The position numbers and the translations under genes are program-made. The notes beneath the pieces were generated by a model. The model saw nothing but the letters and a program-made list of their open reading frames with translations. It did not search any database and was not told the DNA's origin. A DNA stretch of 64,000 nucleotides from Acheta domesticus (lineage: Eukaryota; Arthropoda; Insecta; Orthoptera; Gryllidae), in NCBI GenBank assembly GCA_031308135.1, contig JAHLJT010008446.1:165900241-165964240 (forward strand), written 5' to 3'. Shown in pieces: positions 54,060 to 64,000 of this stretch (the first letter of the stretch is position 1; the number at the start of each line of letters is the position of its first letter).

Positions 54060-54840
54060 TATTTCAATAAATTATGTTGATCCCAATTTGCCATAAAAAG
54101 TTAGAAATCAACCTTTCACTTCAATTTTTTTTATTGATGTTAAAATTATACAATTATTTTCCCAGCACTTCTTCTTCACTTCCAGGATTAGGCGTCTGCC
54201 TGTTCCGGCCTCACAGAACTTCTCTCCATCTCTTTTTCGGCCTCCTATATCTCTTGTTCCTCTTGGTTTATATTGGAAGACCAACTTCGGTAAACGAGGA
54301 TTATCCATCCTTTGTACATGTTGTAGCCACTTGTTCCTGTACTCCATCATTCTTTCATTGAGGCTCTTCACATTCAGTTCTTCTCTTATTTCATCATTCT
54401 TAAATCTATCTTCTCTTGTGCAACCTTTTGTTCTTCTAAGAAATTTCATTTCTGCAGTTTGTAATTGTGTGTAAGTGCTCTTTTTAGGGACCCAACTCTC
54501 ACTTCCATAGAGGAGGACAGGGATGGCCATTGTGTTATAGAACTTTATTCTCGTCTCTTTCCTTGTTTTTGTTTTTCATTGTCCTATGAATTATACCACA
54601 TACTGATTGAAATTTTGACAGTTTCTTATTGGTATCTTCATCATATCCTATTTCACACCCTAAATAGTTGAAAGAAGAAACTTGTTCAATGATTTTGTTG
54701 TCTACTACAATCTTTGTTCTAACAGGTGATTTTCCAAAAAAGGCCATAACTTTTGTTTTCTCTTTGAGATTTTTATGTCATATCCCTTGCATATATTGTT
54801 TAAGTGGTGTACTGATTTTTTCCAGCACTTACCAATGATA
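54060..54840 (-). pseudogene. 5'-truncated LINE ORF2 tail (RTE/CR1-like)
   Basis: Minus strand from 54838: LNNICKGYDIKISKEKTKVM, AFFGKSPVRTKIVVDNKIIE, QVSSFNYLGCEIGYDEDTNK, KLSKFQSVCGIIHRTMKNK, then after a frameshift at about 54535 MAIPVLLYGSESWVPKKSTY, EMKFLRRTKGCTREDRFKND and HVQRMDNPRLPKLVFQYKPR. This is the RT thumb and connection region of a LINE family common in arthropods. The catalytic box is upstream of the truncation. An AT-rich 3' UTR runs to about 54040. Confidence 0.83.
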
Positions 54841-55510
54841 TTACGAGTATTAAAAAAAGGTTTTTCAGTATGGCATTGCATCTATTTATCGAAATGGATC
54901 ACGGAGAGTCTTAAAAATGTACCGCCATACTGTATGGTAGCTACTTAGACACGACGCAGCGGTATGGCATGGTCATAATCGGCATTGAAAAGAATTTTCT
55001 ACCATTAGACCACAAAAATAGATTTGATCTCGTAATCCATGCCGGCATAAAAAATGTGCGGGCATAAAAAATGACGCGTTCAATTCAGCATGGCGGACAG
55101 TTCGAGACGCCGCTTCGTTATGGCAAACAACTCCCTCACACTTCGGCTATCTAACGAACAATATACAACTAGAATTAGCTGTGTACACATTCCCCAATGG
55201 CCTAGTTTTTTCGACATATTTAAAAACTTGCGCAGCGTAACGCTGACACTTACAGACCGCCATACTTGCGTTTCCTTGTTCCTCATGACACTGGCTAACT
55301 TCTCAAAAAATTTTAGCTTTGAACTACGTCGATTTTCTTGCTGGCTCCCGGTCTATTACAGCCTTTATACGCGCTCTGTATGTGTTACTTTTATCTAAAA
55401 AGACTCAAGATGGCGAATTGTCTTGCTTTGAATTATTAGGGTATCTCCGATCTGGAACATTATATTTTCTTTTTTTGTTTCTACAATCCTCAATAGTTTT
55501 TGCAACAACA
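54841..55510. other. no gene recognised
   Basis: A plus-strand open frame at 55090-55398 (102 codons) has no motif I know and is overlapped by frames on the other strand. Nothing else is supported. Confidence 0.4.
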
Positions 55511-55524
55511 CATTCATCAAACTA

Positions 55525-55830
55525 TAATGCCTGTCTGGGATTCGAACCTGGCTCGTTCCGATGCATAGCACTTAGTCCGAGCACGCTCTAACCAGCCCCG
55601 CCATTTCAGTGAGGGAGTAATCCGCCGTTAATGGCGCTGGGTAGTTATTCTCCGTTAATACTTTGTTACGTCGCTGTCAATTGTCAAGAAGACCGCCAGG
55701 TAGCATTTCCGCGTACGCGCCTCACACCGCGCGGCCCTGCGTCACTACCCGGCGGCCAGAATTGGGAAGGAATAAGGAAGGGGGTAAGGTTTAGGGCACC
55801 TCACAGGTATTGGACTAGCCCTTGTGAAGC
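55525..55830 (-). repeat. SINE body plus a downstream tRNA-like module, minus strand
   Basis: Minus strand 55830-55660 matches the SINE body at 63458-63590: CTTCACAAGGGCTAG, CCTAAACCTTACCCCCTTCC, TTCCCAATTCTGGCCGC-GGG and GACAATTGACAG. It lacks that copy's tRNA head, so it is 5'-truncated. About 60 bp further on (minus strand 55610-55530) is a tRNA-like block with A box TGGTTAGAGCG and B box GGTTCGAATCC. The two modules may form a composite SINE or be neighbours by chance. Confidence 0.75.
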
Positions 55831-55839
55831 CCCCGCAGG

Positions 55840-57110
55840 GGGAGATCGCGAGCACCTCGGTGTCTCCGGTCTCTGGTGGAGCTCAGACGACCACCCGTAC
55901 CTCTAGTCTCGCGGCCCCACTCAGGTCGTTAGCCTAGCGTGTAGACAGTGAAAGGGCGATGCTAAGCTCCTGGTTGACGGTTCAGCCCGGTGTCGTGATG
56001 ACATGGATGGGAGGGAGTATGTGACGGGAGAAAGACGAACTCTTGGTTGGCTATTAATAGCGGTTTATTGTAAGCCCTGGTTTCAAGTACAATGTTACAT
56101 CCTAACAGAGGCTACGCAGTCCAGCACTCAGTCGGTCGTTGCCATGAGCGTGGGGGAGAGGTGGTAGGCAGCGGAAGCGGCAGCAGCGGCGGCGGCAATG
56201 GCGGTAACAAAGGCAGGAAGGCTGGTGGTGGGTCGCTTGGCTCAGCCTTGCGTCGATTCCCGACTTGGTCAACCCGAAGGCAACCGTGGAGTCGGGACGC
56301 CGGCGATCAGTACCATCATTACCACTCACGAGGAGCGGTAAACAAGCGACAACTCGGCGGCCGTACGCCGCCTTTATATACTGCCGGGTCAGTCCATCCC
56401 TGCGGCAGCGGGGGTGGCATTGCCCTCGTTCGGGTCACTCACAGGGGGTGGGGGGCGGGCGGTCAGCCCGCACATCTGGTAGCCATGCCTGCTCGACCCG
56501 GGCGAAGTGAAAGCGGAAGCGTCCAAGGCGGCGTCGCTTCACCACACCGGCAACCCAACAGTTGGGCCCCTGGCGCGTCGACCTCATGGCAAGATTGGGT
56601 GCAGGAGACTCCTCGGGATGCTCTGAATCCCACAAATAGAAGTCCGGCGGTTAAACGACCATCCGCCAGGTTGCCTTGGTCACGGCCTCACCCAGGTCGG
56701 TAGCCTAACGTGTAAGCAGTGGAAAGACGGGTTGGGGGCCCCAAGCCGCTTGGGTTTCGGCGCGGGTGACCCCCAGATGGGCACTTCGCTTCGTCGTGAC
56801 AGTGGCCCGATACTTTGGGCAAAGAGGAGGGACTCGGCGTCCGGCGCATGTGAGTGGTAATATTGACGCCGATACCAGCTTGGATAGCTAATAGATCTGA
56901 GCTGGCAGGGCGACCCCACCCAGGTATTGAATGGGCAGGTTGCCGTGAGGGCAAACTGGGTACCGTCCGGATCCTGTTACCTGCCTGGCGACGTCCTTGT
57001 TCGTAGTTGGGGGTGAGAATAAACTCCAAAGAGTCAAAGGTGCCCACCCCGGGGTAAGTCAAAAGAATTATGCACAAAATAGTAGCATGTATGACAGTCA
57101 TGCGCTAAAA
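55840..57110. repeat. GC-rich unidentified repeat with a duplicated 45-bp motif
   Basis: GC-rich for 1.2 kb. A motif containing CAGGTCG-TAGCCTA-CGTGTA occurs at 55918-55965 and again at 56692-56738. TTTATATACTGC at 56370 resembles a TATA box. Open frames on both strands (for example 56092-56703, Gly/Ser/Arg-rich) follow base composition and carry no domain. An LTR or satellite-like origin is possible. Confidence 0.45.
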
Positions 57111-60100
57111 CGCAACTTGAGGCAGAGCGAAGTAAAGGTATTTAAACCTTCTTACCAAATCTAGCGAAAAAATAAATCTAATGTTGACGATATTACAATA
57201 AATATCTGTATCCTTCTTCGTATACGTATTTTTTGTTTGTGCAAAGAGTCAGGAACTAAATCAATTTTGGAAGGGCCTACCTCCTTTAGCGTACGAAGCC
57301 CGGAAGGGAAGTGTGGTGTCCGTCAGCCAATGAGAACAAGCGACGAGCTACGTGCGTTTGTTTACGTGCTGAGTAAAGTTAGAGCGAACGGACATTAGCT
57401 CCATATTTTTTTACTGTCCCTTATTACATAAGTGAAGAAAATTTAAAGAAAAAATTTGGAGCGGTTTTTTGAGAAACAAAATAAACTGCAAGCGCAATTT
57501 ACGCAGAAATTAAAAAATCGTTTTTTTAAAAAAAATTGTAAATGACCTTATTTAATGGGCTAATTTTGTACAACCTACTTTGTCTGGAGCTAAAATCTGT
57601 ATCTTCAACTTTGCAGTTTTGAAATTTTCGAGAAATTCGGGATATCTACGAATATGATACCTGCATCATTCTCTTAAACGTCCTGTGCGCTATTCAACCA
57701 CAAAAATTCATTTTAAAAAAATTAACTTTGAAAATGTCCGAGGTGCTTCATGTAAAGTATCCCCAAAATTAAAACGATTGCGAATTATCAATTTTGAAGA
57801 AAATCAGCAGAACGGTTTAGGCGCTAGCATTGACCACAGACTGACAGCAAACGTTTTACCGTCAATCGATTTTTCGGTATGAAGAGCCATCAAAAAAAGG
57901 AATCTAGCTACACCACGAGTCAGAAGATATTTTTTCTAAATTTAGCAACAGGATTTTTTCGTTACCAGCGCCAGACAATGAGAGTTTTCTGGCGAAAATT
58001 AAGTTTTCTGGCGCACGATAGCTTTCTCGCCATACGAAGTATTCGTAAGGCGAGAAAGTAAGAAAAGGAGATGTGTACGGAAAAAGATATCCAGAAAATC
58101 TGATATTTTGTTATGAGAAATTATATTTTTTGTGTGTAATGCAGATGAGGTATAATTTTTTTTCTTTTAAAACTGTCGCACTGTAAATGCTGGTAATGAT
58201 AAGTGAACGTTTGATCATTACCATCAATCTAGTACTTTCGTGGTAATATAATTAACTTTACGTATGAAACCACAAATGAAATTCTGTGATAAAATGTTTT
58301 TTGTCTTTCAAGTACAATGTAGCTCCTTCCAAACATGTATTTTGAACTTTCGTCTTATAATCGTTGTGAAGGAAATATTCCTATGGACGTTTATCTACTT
58401 TATTGAAGCCAAACAGACAGAGGTCTTGTGGCGACGTATATCGATGTCACAGCCCACCTCCCTGTGGACTTAAATAAGGGAAGAACAAACGGAATTAATG
58501 CAAATCAAGAAAAAGTAACATGTTTTTCTTGTAGAGAAGTCTTCAGCTTCGAGGAATAAATTGTGCTGAAATGAAGATAAGCAGGCTTGATTCTATCGAT
58601 TGACACAGGGTCTTGATTACGGATAGGAAACCCTAAATGTCTTCTCTCCACTGCCCCATGTGTTCTAAACTCTCTATAAGCCTCGGTTGCATATGTTCTC
58701 AAAAGTAAGACATTCAAGAAAGGCCATGTATAATTTTTTAATAGGTTTTGCGGAATGTCTGCTTAAATTATAATACTGCGAATTATAATACTAATGCTAG
58801 GGAACAACATTTTTACTTCCAGGAAGATAGAGTGCGGAACGTTCCAAATTTTATTCGTAGATTACAAATATTACAATAAAAGCACGTTTTACACAATTTT
58901 TAAATATACATTTATTCCGTATCATACCGTATGTTGCTATTAATGCAAATACATTTAAATTGCACCTGTAAGATATTCTGACGTTTCTCCCTTATGCGTG
59001 GTCTCACATAATTGGAAGGACGGAGACGAATGCCCGCTGACGATCATTTTATTTACCTCAGGGCAATGGGATCTTTCTAGCTGAAAAGGAGTTGTCCAAA
59101 CACACAGAAGAATTCAATAGAACAAAACATCTGAATTTAATAACCACTGCAGACACTGTACAATGGCAAAAAACACAAATAAATAACTTTAGAGTTTTAA
59201 TGATGCATCCGAGTTGCGGATGACGAACGAAACCTTTCTGTACTTTCCAATACTGTTTACCCAAACTTATAACAAAACTATCGACTTGTGCACAGTCTTA
59301 GCAACTTCAATTACTTTTGAACTTATCCTGCCACGTTCAATAAGTAAGCAAGCGAAGTTTTGAATCGTGATTCCTTAACTTCATGTGCTATTGCATGAGC
59401 ATCGACATTTAAAATTCACTTCTCCCAACAACAAAAAAATTCACTTCTCCCCATAGCTCGTCACACGCAGTTTTTAACTGTTTTTGACGTAAATAAATAA
59501 ATAAATTACGCTTTCTTGCTCTATCAATTTCACTAACTTCACTGGCAAATATTCATAAACCCTTTTAAATATTTACAAAATAAACACTTATTAATTCTCA
59601 AGGCATAGCAATATGGGCTCAATGGATTTTACTGGCTGCTAAAGTTCCTTTTCCAACTTTCCAAAACCTCCTATTATCGTAGTGAACTGGCAAGGTGACG
59701 GTGTCTTGAGTGCGCACAGCACAAGGTCCTGACATACGGCAACTCCTCGCCTTTTCCCCTCTGCACCGGAGGTTTACCTGACCTAGGCGGAGTTCTAGGC
59801 GGCGGGCTGCGACGCGGCCTCGCTCCGGTGACGGCGGCAGTGGGCCGCCCGTTCGTACGTTCGCCTCGCAGGCAACTGCTACGTCGTCTCCAATCTTCTC
59901 CTTCGTCTTGCTGTGGTTGGCTTTCCCCTGTTCTGCTTTTGCAGATGACGGCCAGTCTCTTCTCTCTTGAGCATGTTCGGATGGTACGCCTTTGTGCGTT
60001 TACAGTGCACGACGCAATCCGAAGAATGCGGTCTTAAACGTTCCTGGCGAACTTTGCAGCGCTCTCAATTAATAGTAGAGTGATCAGTGCTGCTGCACGT

Positions 60101-60500
60101 ATGCGAATGCAGTTATTGCGGCAACACAGATTACTGTGCACTAACTGAATAATTTTGTCAGCCTTGCTGGATCGGATTCTAGTGAATAACCTTCAAATCA
60201 CGCACTTTAAAATACTTTGTCCTCTCCGCGACACTTATTACAAGAAACTCGTCGGAGAGACTGGTTACTCTATCAGGCGAGACTGGTTGCTCTATCAAGC
60301 AATCGAAGATGCGAGAGACAAGAGCTGAGTGGCAAGAGGGTCTGCGATATTTATGCAATTTTCTAGCGAAATAGGGGTGAGTCTGTCACCCTCTCCGACG
60401 GACCTGGCGTGCGTCACAGCTCCTTGTCCTGACCAGCTGTGAGCTTCTGTCAGTTGATGCCACGGTCGCGTTCTGCAACCATCGCAGCGCCCGCTCCTGG
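57111..60500. other. long stretch without a recognised gene
   Basis: Mostly AT-rich. Two short items stand out: a hairpin at 58022-58058 and a GC-rich patch at 59740-59900. Open frames are short and without family motifs. Nothing else can be supported. Confidence 0.5.
58022..58058. other. near-perfect 37-base hairpin
   Basis: CTTTCTCGCC pairs with GGCGAGAAAG; after one A-A mismatch TACGAA pairs with TTCGTA, leaving a three-base loop GTA. Two copies of GTTTTCTGGCG lie just upstream (57984-58013). Function unknown. Confidence 0.8.
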
Positions 60501-60506
60501 AATATA

Positions 60507-61420
60507 CACTGATGGTCTTAAAAAAGCTGCACCCCAAAGGGCCCTACTGATCCGCTGCAAACCTGGTGGGTATTTTGCACATCATTCACTAAGCCAATGA
60601 TTTCGTTTGACTGTCGTCCGCTCACTGGAGGATCAGGGGGTAAGGGAGTGACGTGGTGCCCACCAGCCCACAAAAGAGTCTCAAACGGCCGCGCCGGCCA
60701 TTGCGACATCGGGTATCGTCGCCAGAGCGTCACCAGCACGTACACTACGCCTACGCGACGTGTTCGACAGCCGGATGTCCAGATAGAAGCATTCGAGTTG
60801 GGCCGCACCATGGGTGTAAGGGAGGCTGGTTGGTCCTGTCGCCGTATTGCGCGCTAACACCGATCGTACGGACACCATCGCCCGCTGTTAGCGGCAATGG
60901 ATTCAGGAAGGCACGCACATGCAGAATCTGGAAGTCCGCCACACACCTCGAGGAGGGAGGACCGATGGATGGTCCGCAACGGGCGACCAAATCCCAACGG
61001 CAACGATAGGTGCTTCAGTGGTGATTCAGCGGGCTGTGCAGCCTGCACTGTCACATCCTGTAAGTGCCAGTACCACTGGCAGGTGGTTGCAAAACGCAGA
61101 GCTCGCCGTACGCTGACCGTTATGACGCCTGCCCCTCACACTCCAGCAACGTTGCTACAGACTCGGCTGGTGTCGGGAACGACGGACCTGGGGCCAAGCA
61201 GACTTGCAGTGGGTCATTGTCAGCGACGAGTCCCGCTTCTGTCTTGATGGCAACGGCCACCGGGTCCGTGTCTGGAGGCACACTGGGAAGCGCCACGACG
61301 AGCGATTCGTCGTGTCCATAACACGTTCCTCCAGCCTGGTGTGATGGTGTGGGGTGATATACTATGGTGCCCGTTCACCGTTAGTGTTCCTCGGAGGCAC
61401 AGTGACAGCCGCACGAGCTT
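60507..61420 (+). mobile_element. Tc1-type DNA transposon, 3' truncated
   Basis: After TA at 60505, the sequence CACTGATGGTCTTAAAAAAG begins, like the terminal repeats of arthropod Tc1-type elements. A transposase remnant follows in the expected place. The match stops at about 61420, next to an AT-rich palindrome-like TTAAAATAAACCAAAGGTTTAA; no 3' inverted repeat is seen. Confidence 0.78.
60770..61420 (+). pseudogene. Tc1-type transposase, N-terminal two thirds, frameshifted
   Basis: The paired helix-turn-helix region reads FELGRTMGVREAGWSCRRIA, then in other frames GSGRPRHTSRREDRW-like residues, and after several shifts VIVSDESRFCLDGNGHRVRV then WRHTGKR (61218-61300), with the first catalytic Asp in SDESRF, and GVMVWGDILW (61340-61370). 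The second Asp and the Glu lie beyond the truncation. At least five frame changes. Confidence 0.8.
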
Positions 61421-61917
61421 AGTATTTAAAATAAACCAAAGGTTTAATACTCGAGCTAAGGTCAAATACGAAGCTCATGTATTTTGAACCCTTCGTGATA
61501 GAAACTTTTTATAATGTTTTTCGAAATCAGCGTGATCGTTTCCTTTGAAATCGCCTCCTTTAATTCTGGAGGTATGAAAAAAGAAGTTCCCTTGTGTAAT
61601 TTTCAAAAACCTCTACAAACGTTTGCTTCAATTTCTTTTCACGGATAAAACAACAGACACTTAAAGGAATGGCGCATGTCTCGTTTTTATTGAACTCTCT
61701 AAATGTTTGAAAATTGCAAATTTTGAAATATATTTTAGACATAATGCGAGAAAGTATGTACTGTTGTAACACCACTACTTACGTTTGTGTTATTATGGTG
61801 ATTAAAACAAATCGTACAATATTTTCACTTTTGTTTAAATTAAATGTGAGAAAAAAATATACTTGGCAGCATTAGAATATCACTTCCGTAAGAATATTGT
61901 CTGTTTCACAAGTCTAT

Positions 61918-62145
61918 ATTATTAAAAGAATATGGTCACAGAGTTTTACAACAGACAAAAATGTTTATTCAGATTTTCAGGTAGAAAGATATGAGTTCAC
62001 ATAGCAACTGTTCTGTTTTTAGCCTGAAGATGGGGGGGGAAGTTATTCCTCGAAACGTCGGTATTTGAACTCATATATTTCTACCTGAAAATCTGAATAA
62101 ACATTTTTGTCTGTTGTAAAAATCTGTGGCCATGTTCTTTTAATA
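61918..62145. mobile_element. foldback MITE with about 80-bp inverted arms
   Basis: The left arm TATTAAAAGAATATGGTCAC, ACAACAGACAAAAATGTTTA and TTCAGATTTTCAGGTAGAAA is mirrored on the right (TTTCTACCTGAAAATCTGAA, TAAACATTTTTGTCTGTTGT, CCATGTTCTTTTAATA). The loop is about 65 bases. No coding capacity. A 12-bp direct repeat ATTAGAATATCA lies outside, at 61871-61882 and 62148-62159. Confidence 0.88.
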
Positions 62146-62159
62146 AAATTAGAATATCA

Positions 62160-63330
62160 TGTTGCTTTGAATGAAAAGCAAAAAGGTAGCTACTGCGATT
62201 CAGCCTTTTTTCTTAGAATTATATTGAAAGAAAGGATTTCTACGAGGATTTGTCAAAACTATGATGAAAGCCAACATTCCATGTAGTCAAATATTTTGTT
62301 CAGAAACAAGAACGTATGTAAGGATAAGAAAAATATGTTTTAAATGCCAATTTAATTTTAAATGCTTATTTTGCCTGCCTATTTCTACAGTTTTTCGGGC
62401 CTATAAATTCTCAGCTTAGTTTTTTTAATGGAAAATAAATCGTACTTCATAGGATATCAAAATTGTATTAACCTGTAGTTATGTAAATGTTTGTTTGTGT
62501 ATTCTTATACGTAAAAAGGAAAATAACTTTCACATTTCTACAAGCATTGATCAACACGTTCTATTGTAAGAAATTAAAAGATGGAAATTACGCCATTGTC
62601 TTTTTAGTCATAATGAAATATGATTGCGTTATAACAATGTTTACAATGTTTTTTTTTAGGAAATGGTTATTTTCTGTTTAATAAAACTAACCTCGGAAAA
62701 TCTGATGAACAATGCAGTCGAGGAGAGGAAAGTAATAGAAGTGCTACTAGAGATGACTTTGTAAATGATCAAGAAACGCCTGTTCATATTATTGTCTCCC
62801 TGTGGTATTGGTGGTGAGTACAGTGTTTTTCTACAAACATTTGGAAATAAAAAGTAGAGATTTAAAAAATTGGATGTACAAAATATAGTATTTACTCGAA
62901 ATATTACGCTCGGTGACGCAGCTTTCCTTTAGAGACAATGTACACGCCTCCTTTTGACGAACCTTTCCGGAGGTTTAGCGAATGCGTAGTGAGGCATTTG
63001 AACACCGAGCAAGCACGCTTTCGCTGCAGAATCCTTCTTCATGAAGCAGCTTGCAAATCGGGTCTTAGCATTGAAAAGGACCGGGGATAGATTCACGTGA
63101 TCCGCTCTGCCTCTGCGCTACGTATGCTGCAGATTGTCGGGAATAATCACTTGGTCGCAATCCCGGGCTATTGTTTTACAGCGACAGGTTAAATTGGTTC
63201 AGATAACCGAGCTGGGAGCTTCTGGACTCACTCTGATGGTTCAAATTTGAATTAATATCCAAATGGTTTGTTACGTACATTTATATATTACTCTGCACTG
63301 GGGTCACCATTTTTTCGTCCCTTGTGTTCA
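62160..63330. other. no gene seen
   Basis: AT-rich to about 62900, then moderately GC-rich to 63240. No domain or repeat recognised. Confidence 0.45.
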
Positions 63331-63344
63331 ATTGATCGAACTAG

Positions 63345-63605
63345 CTGTTTCGTAGCTCAGAGCAAAGTGGCTCGCCTTTCACCACTGAGGTCCGGGTTCG
63401 ATTCCCGTCGATTCTCATGTGAAATTTGTTCCGACAAAACGAGTTCGGCTACTTCACAAGGGCTAGCCCAACCTTTGTGAAGTGTCCTAAACCTTACCCC
63501 CTTCCTTATTCCTTCCCAATTCTGGCCGCTGGGTAGTGACGCAGGGGCGCGCGATGCTACCTGGCGGCCCTCTTGACAACTGACAGATGAGACGCGACAC
63601 ATATT
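63345..63605 (+). repeat. tRNA-derived SINE
   Basis: The head carries a Pol III A-box-like GTAGCTCAGAGCAAAGTGG and a B box GGTTCGATTCC (63350-63406). The body has CTTCACAAGGGCTAGCCCAA, CCTAAACCTTACCCCCTTCC and a CTGGCCGC-GGGTAGTGACGC block, shared with the inverse copy at 55660-55830. It would be transcribed by RNA polymerase III and mobilised by a LINE. Confidence 0.82.
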
Positions 63606-64000
63606 AATAATATAGAGCGCCCTGTGAAATACAGAGAGCGCTGATAGCAAAGTAATGGAGGATTACTCCGCAATCAACGCCCGACCTAGTGCTTTAGAGA
63701 CGCGTTTCGTAAAGGCAAGATATGTTTTAAAAAAAACTAGTCAGCAGCCAGAAGGTGAGTCAGCGGCCGAACGTCCTCTAGCCGAGTTCGTTTACGTTGG
63801 TGAAGTCACGGAGATTAAGCGAATTCGGGACTCGCGGGTTCCTGGTTGGGAGACCGGCTAGGAACCCCGGGATCTAACGGCGTGGAGCCCCTGGCCGAAG
63901 GGCTGAATGGCACTGACTGCGACGTGACGAGACTTGGCGATGAAGGGGATTACTCCATGCAGGCGCTCAACGTCCACAAACTGTTTCAGAGGCGCGTTGC
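63606..64000. other. no gene recognised
   Basis: A 68-codon open frame at 63655-63861 has no motif I know. A short foldback AGTAAT-GGAGG-ATTACT at 63652-63668 resembles sequence beside the SINE at 55.62 kb. The window ends here. Confidence 0.35.

Noticed and set aside
55090..55398. 102-codon open frame as a host gene
   Set aside because: No recognisable domain, no splice-site pair I can support, and it lies between LINE and SINE fragments.
56092..56703. 203-codon open frame in GC-rich DNA
   Set aside because: Gly/Ser/Arg/Pro-rich composition, long open frames also on the other strand, no domain. It is best explained by high GC.
62024..62060. CTGAAGA ... CGAAAC in the MITE loop, resembling a hammerhead ribozyme core
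   Set aside because: The bases between the two boxes form a short stem only with extra unpaired bases, and there is no stem III between GAAAC and GTC. The resemblance is not enough to call a ribozyme.
63350..63410. Functional tRNA gene
   Set aside because: It runs directly into a body shared with another SINE copy, and no closed acceptor stem is seen.

Overview
The window is arthropod, most likely insect, nuclear DNA. It is AT-rich and made almost entirely of dead or dying transposable elements. Co-occurrence of a Copia LTR element, R1-type, RTE-type, I-type and R2/R4-type (REL endonuclease) LINEs with piggyBac, Transib, hAT, Tc1, mariner and tRNA-derived SINEs points to an insect; R1-type LINEs are largely an arthropod group. 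I found no confirmed host gene, rRNA, CRISPR array or bacterial-type operon. The one candidate host exon (43.05-43.48 kb) is weak.

Layout. 0.9-5.4 kb: a structurally complete Copia element (LTRs, 5-bp target duplication, primer site, polypurine tract) whose gag-pol is broken by frameshifts. 6.2-10.5 kb: an I-type LINE with a zinc-knuckle ORF1 and an endonuclease joined to a C-terminal/RNase H part after loss of most of the RT domain. A second, more deleted copy is at 13.3-15.0 kb and an ORF1 scrap at 15.8 kb; an unrelated LINE RNase H tail lies on the minus strand at 11.4-12.8 kb. 16.0-20.8 kb: an RTE-type LINE split by a hAT element with a perfect 8-bp target duplication. 22.1-26.3 kb (minus) and 26.35-31.15 kb (plus): two R1-type LINEs placed head to head around one (ACT)n tract. 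31.2-31.8 kb: an R2/R4-type C-terminal fragment.

32.2-39.8 kb is a graveyard of DNA transposons: piggyBac, Transib (RAG1-related), a tRNA-like sequence inside terminal inverted repeats, Tc1, a DDE_Tnp_4-type transposase and mariner. 39.8-42.2 kb: an EN-type LINE interrupted by a MITE and joined abruptly to an R2/R4-type tail. 43.6-50.3 kb: fragments of a second RTE-type LINE, carrying a sister copy of the same MITE, separated by about 4 kb of unexplained sequence. 50.3-54.0 kb (minus): a LINE whose sense strand is strikingly rich in A and C. 54.06-54.84 kb (minus): another LINE tail. 55.5-57.1 kb: SINE modules and a GC-rich unidentified repeat. 60.5-61.4 kb: a 3'-truncated Tc1-type element. 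61.9-62.15 kb: a long foldback MITE. 63.3-63.6 kb: a SINE related to the one at 55.7 kb.

The genes do not work together as a pathway; the logic is layered insertion. The order can be read in places: the hAT and MITE insertions postdate the LINEs they split, and exact excision at the duplications rejoins the host LINE reading frame or homology. No intact autonomous element is visible. The most interesting signals are the Transib/RAG1-like fossil, the (ACT)n-bounded R1-type LINEs, the strand-asymmetric LINE, the tRNA-like sequence inside inverted repeats, and palindromic repeat arrays on both sides of a Tc1 element.
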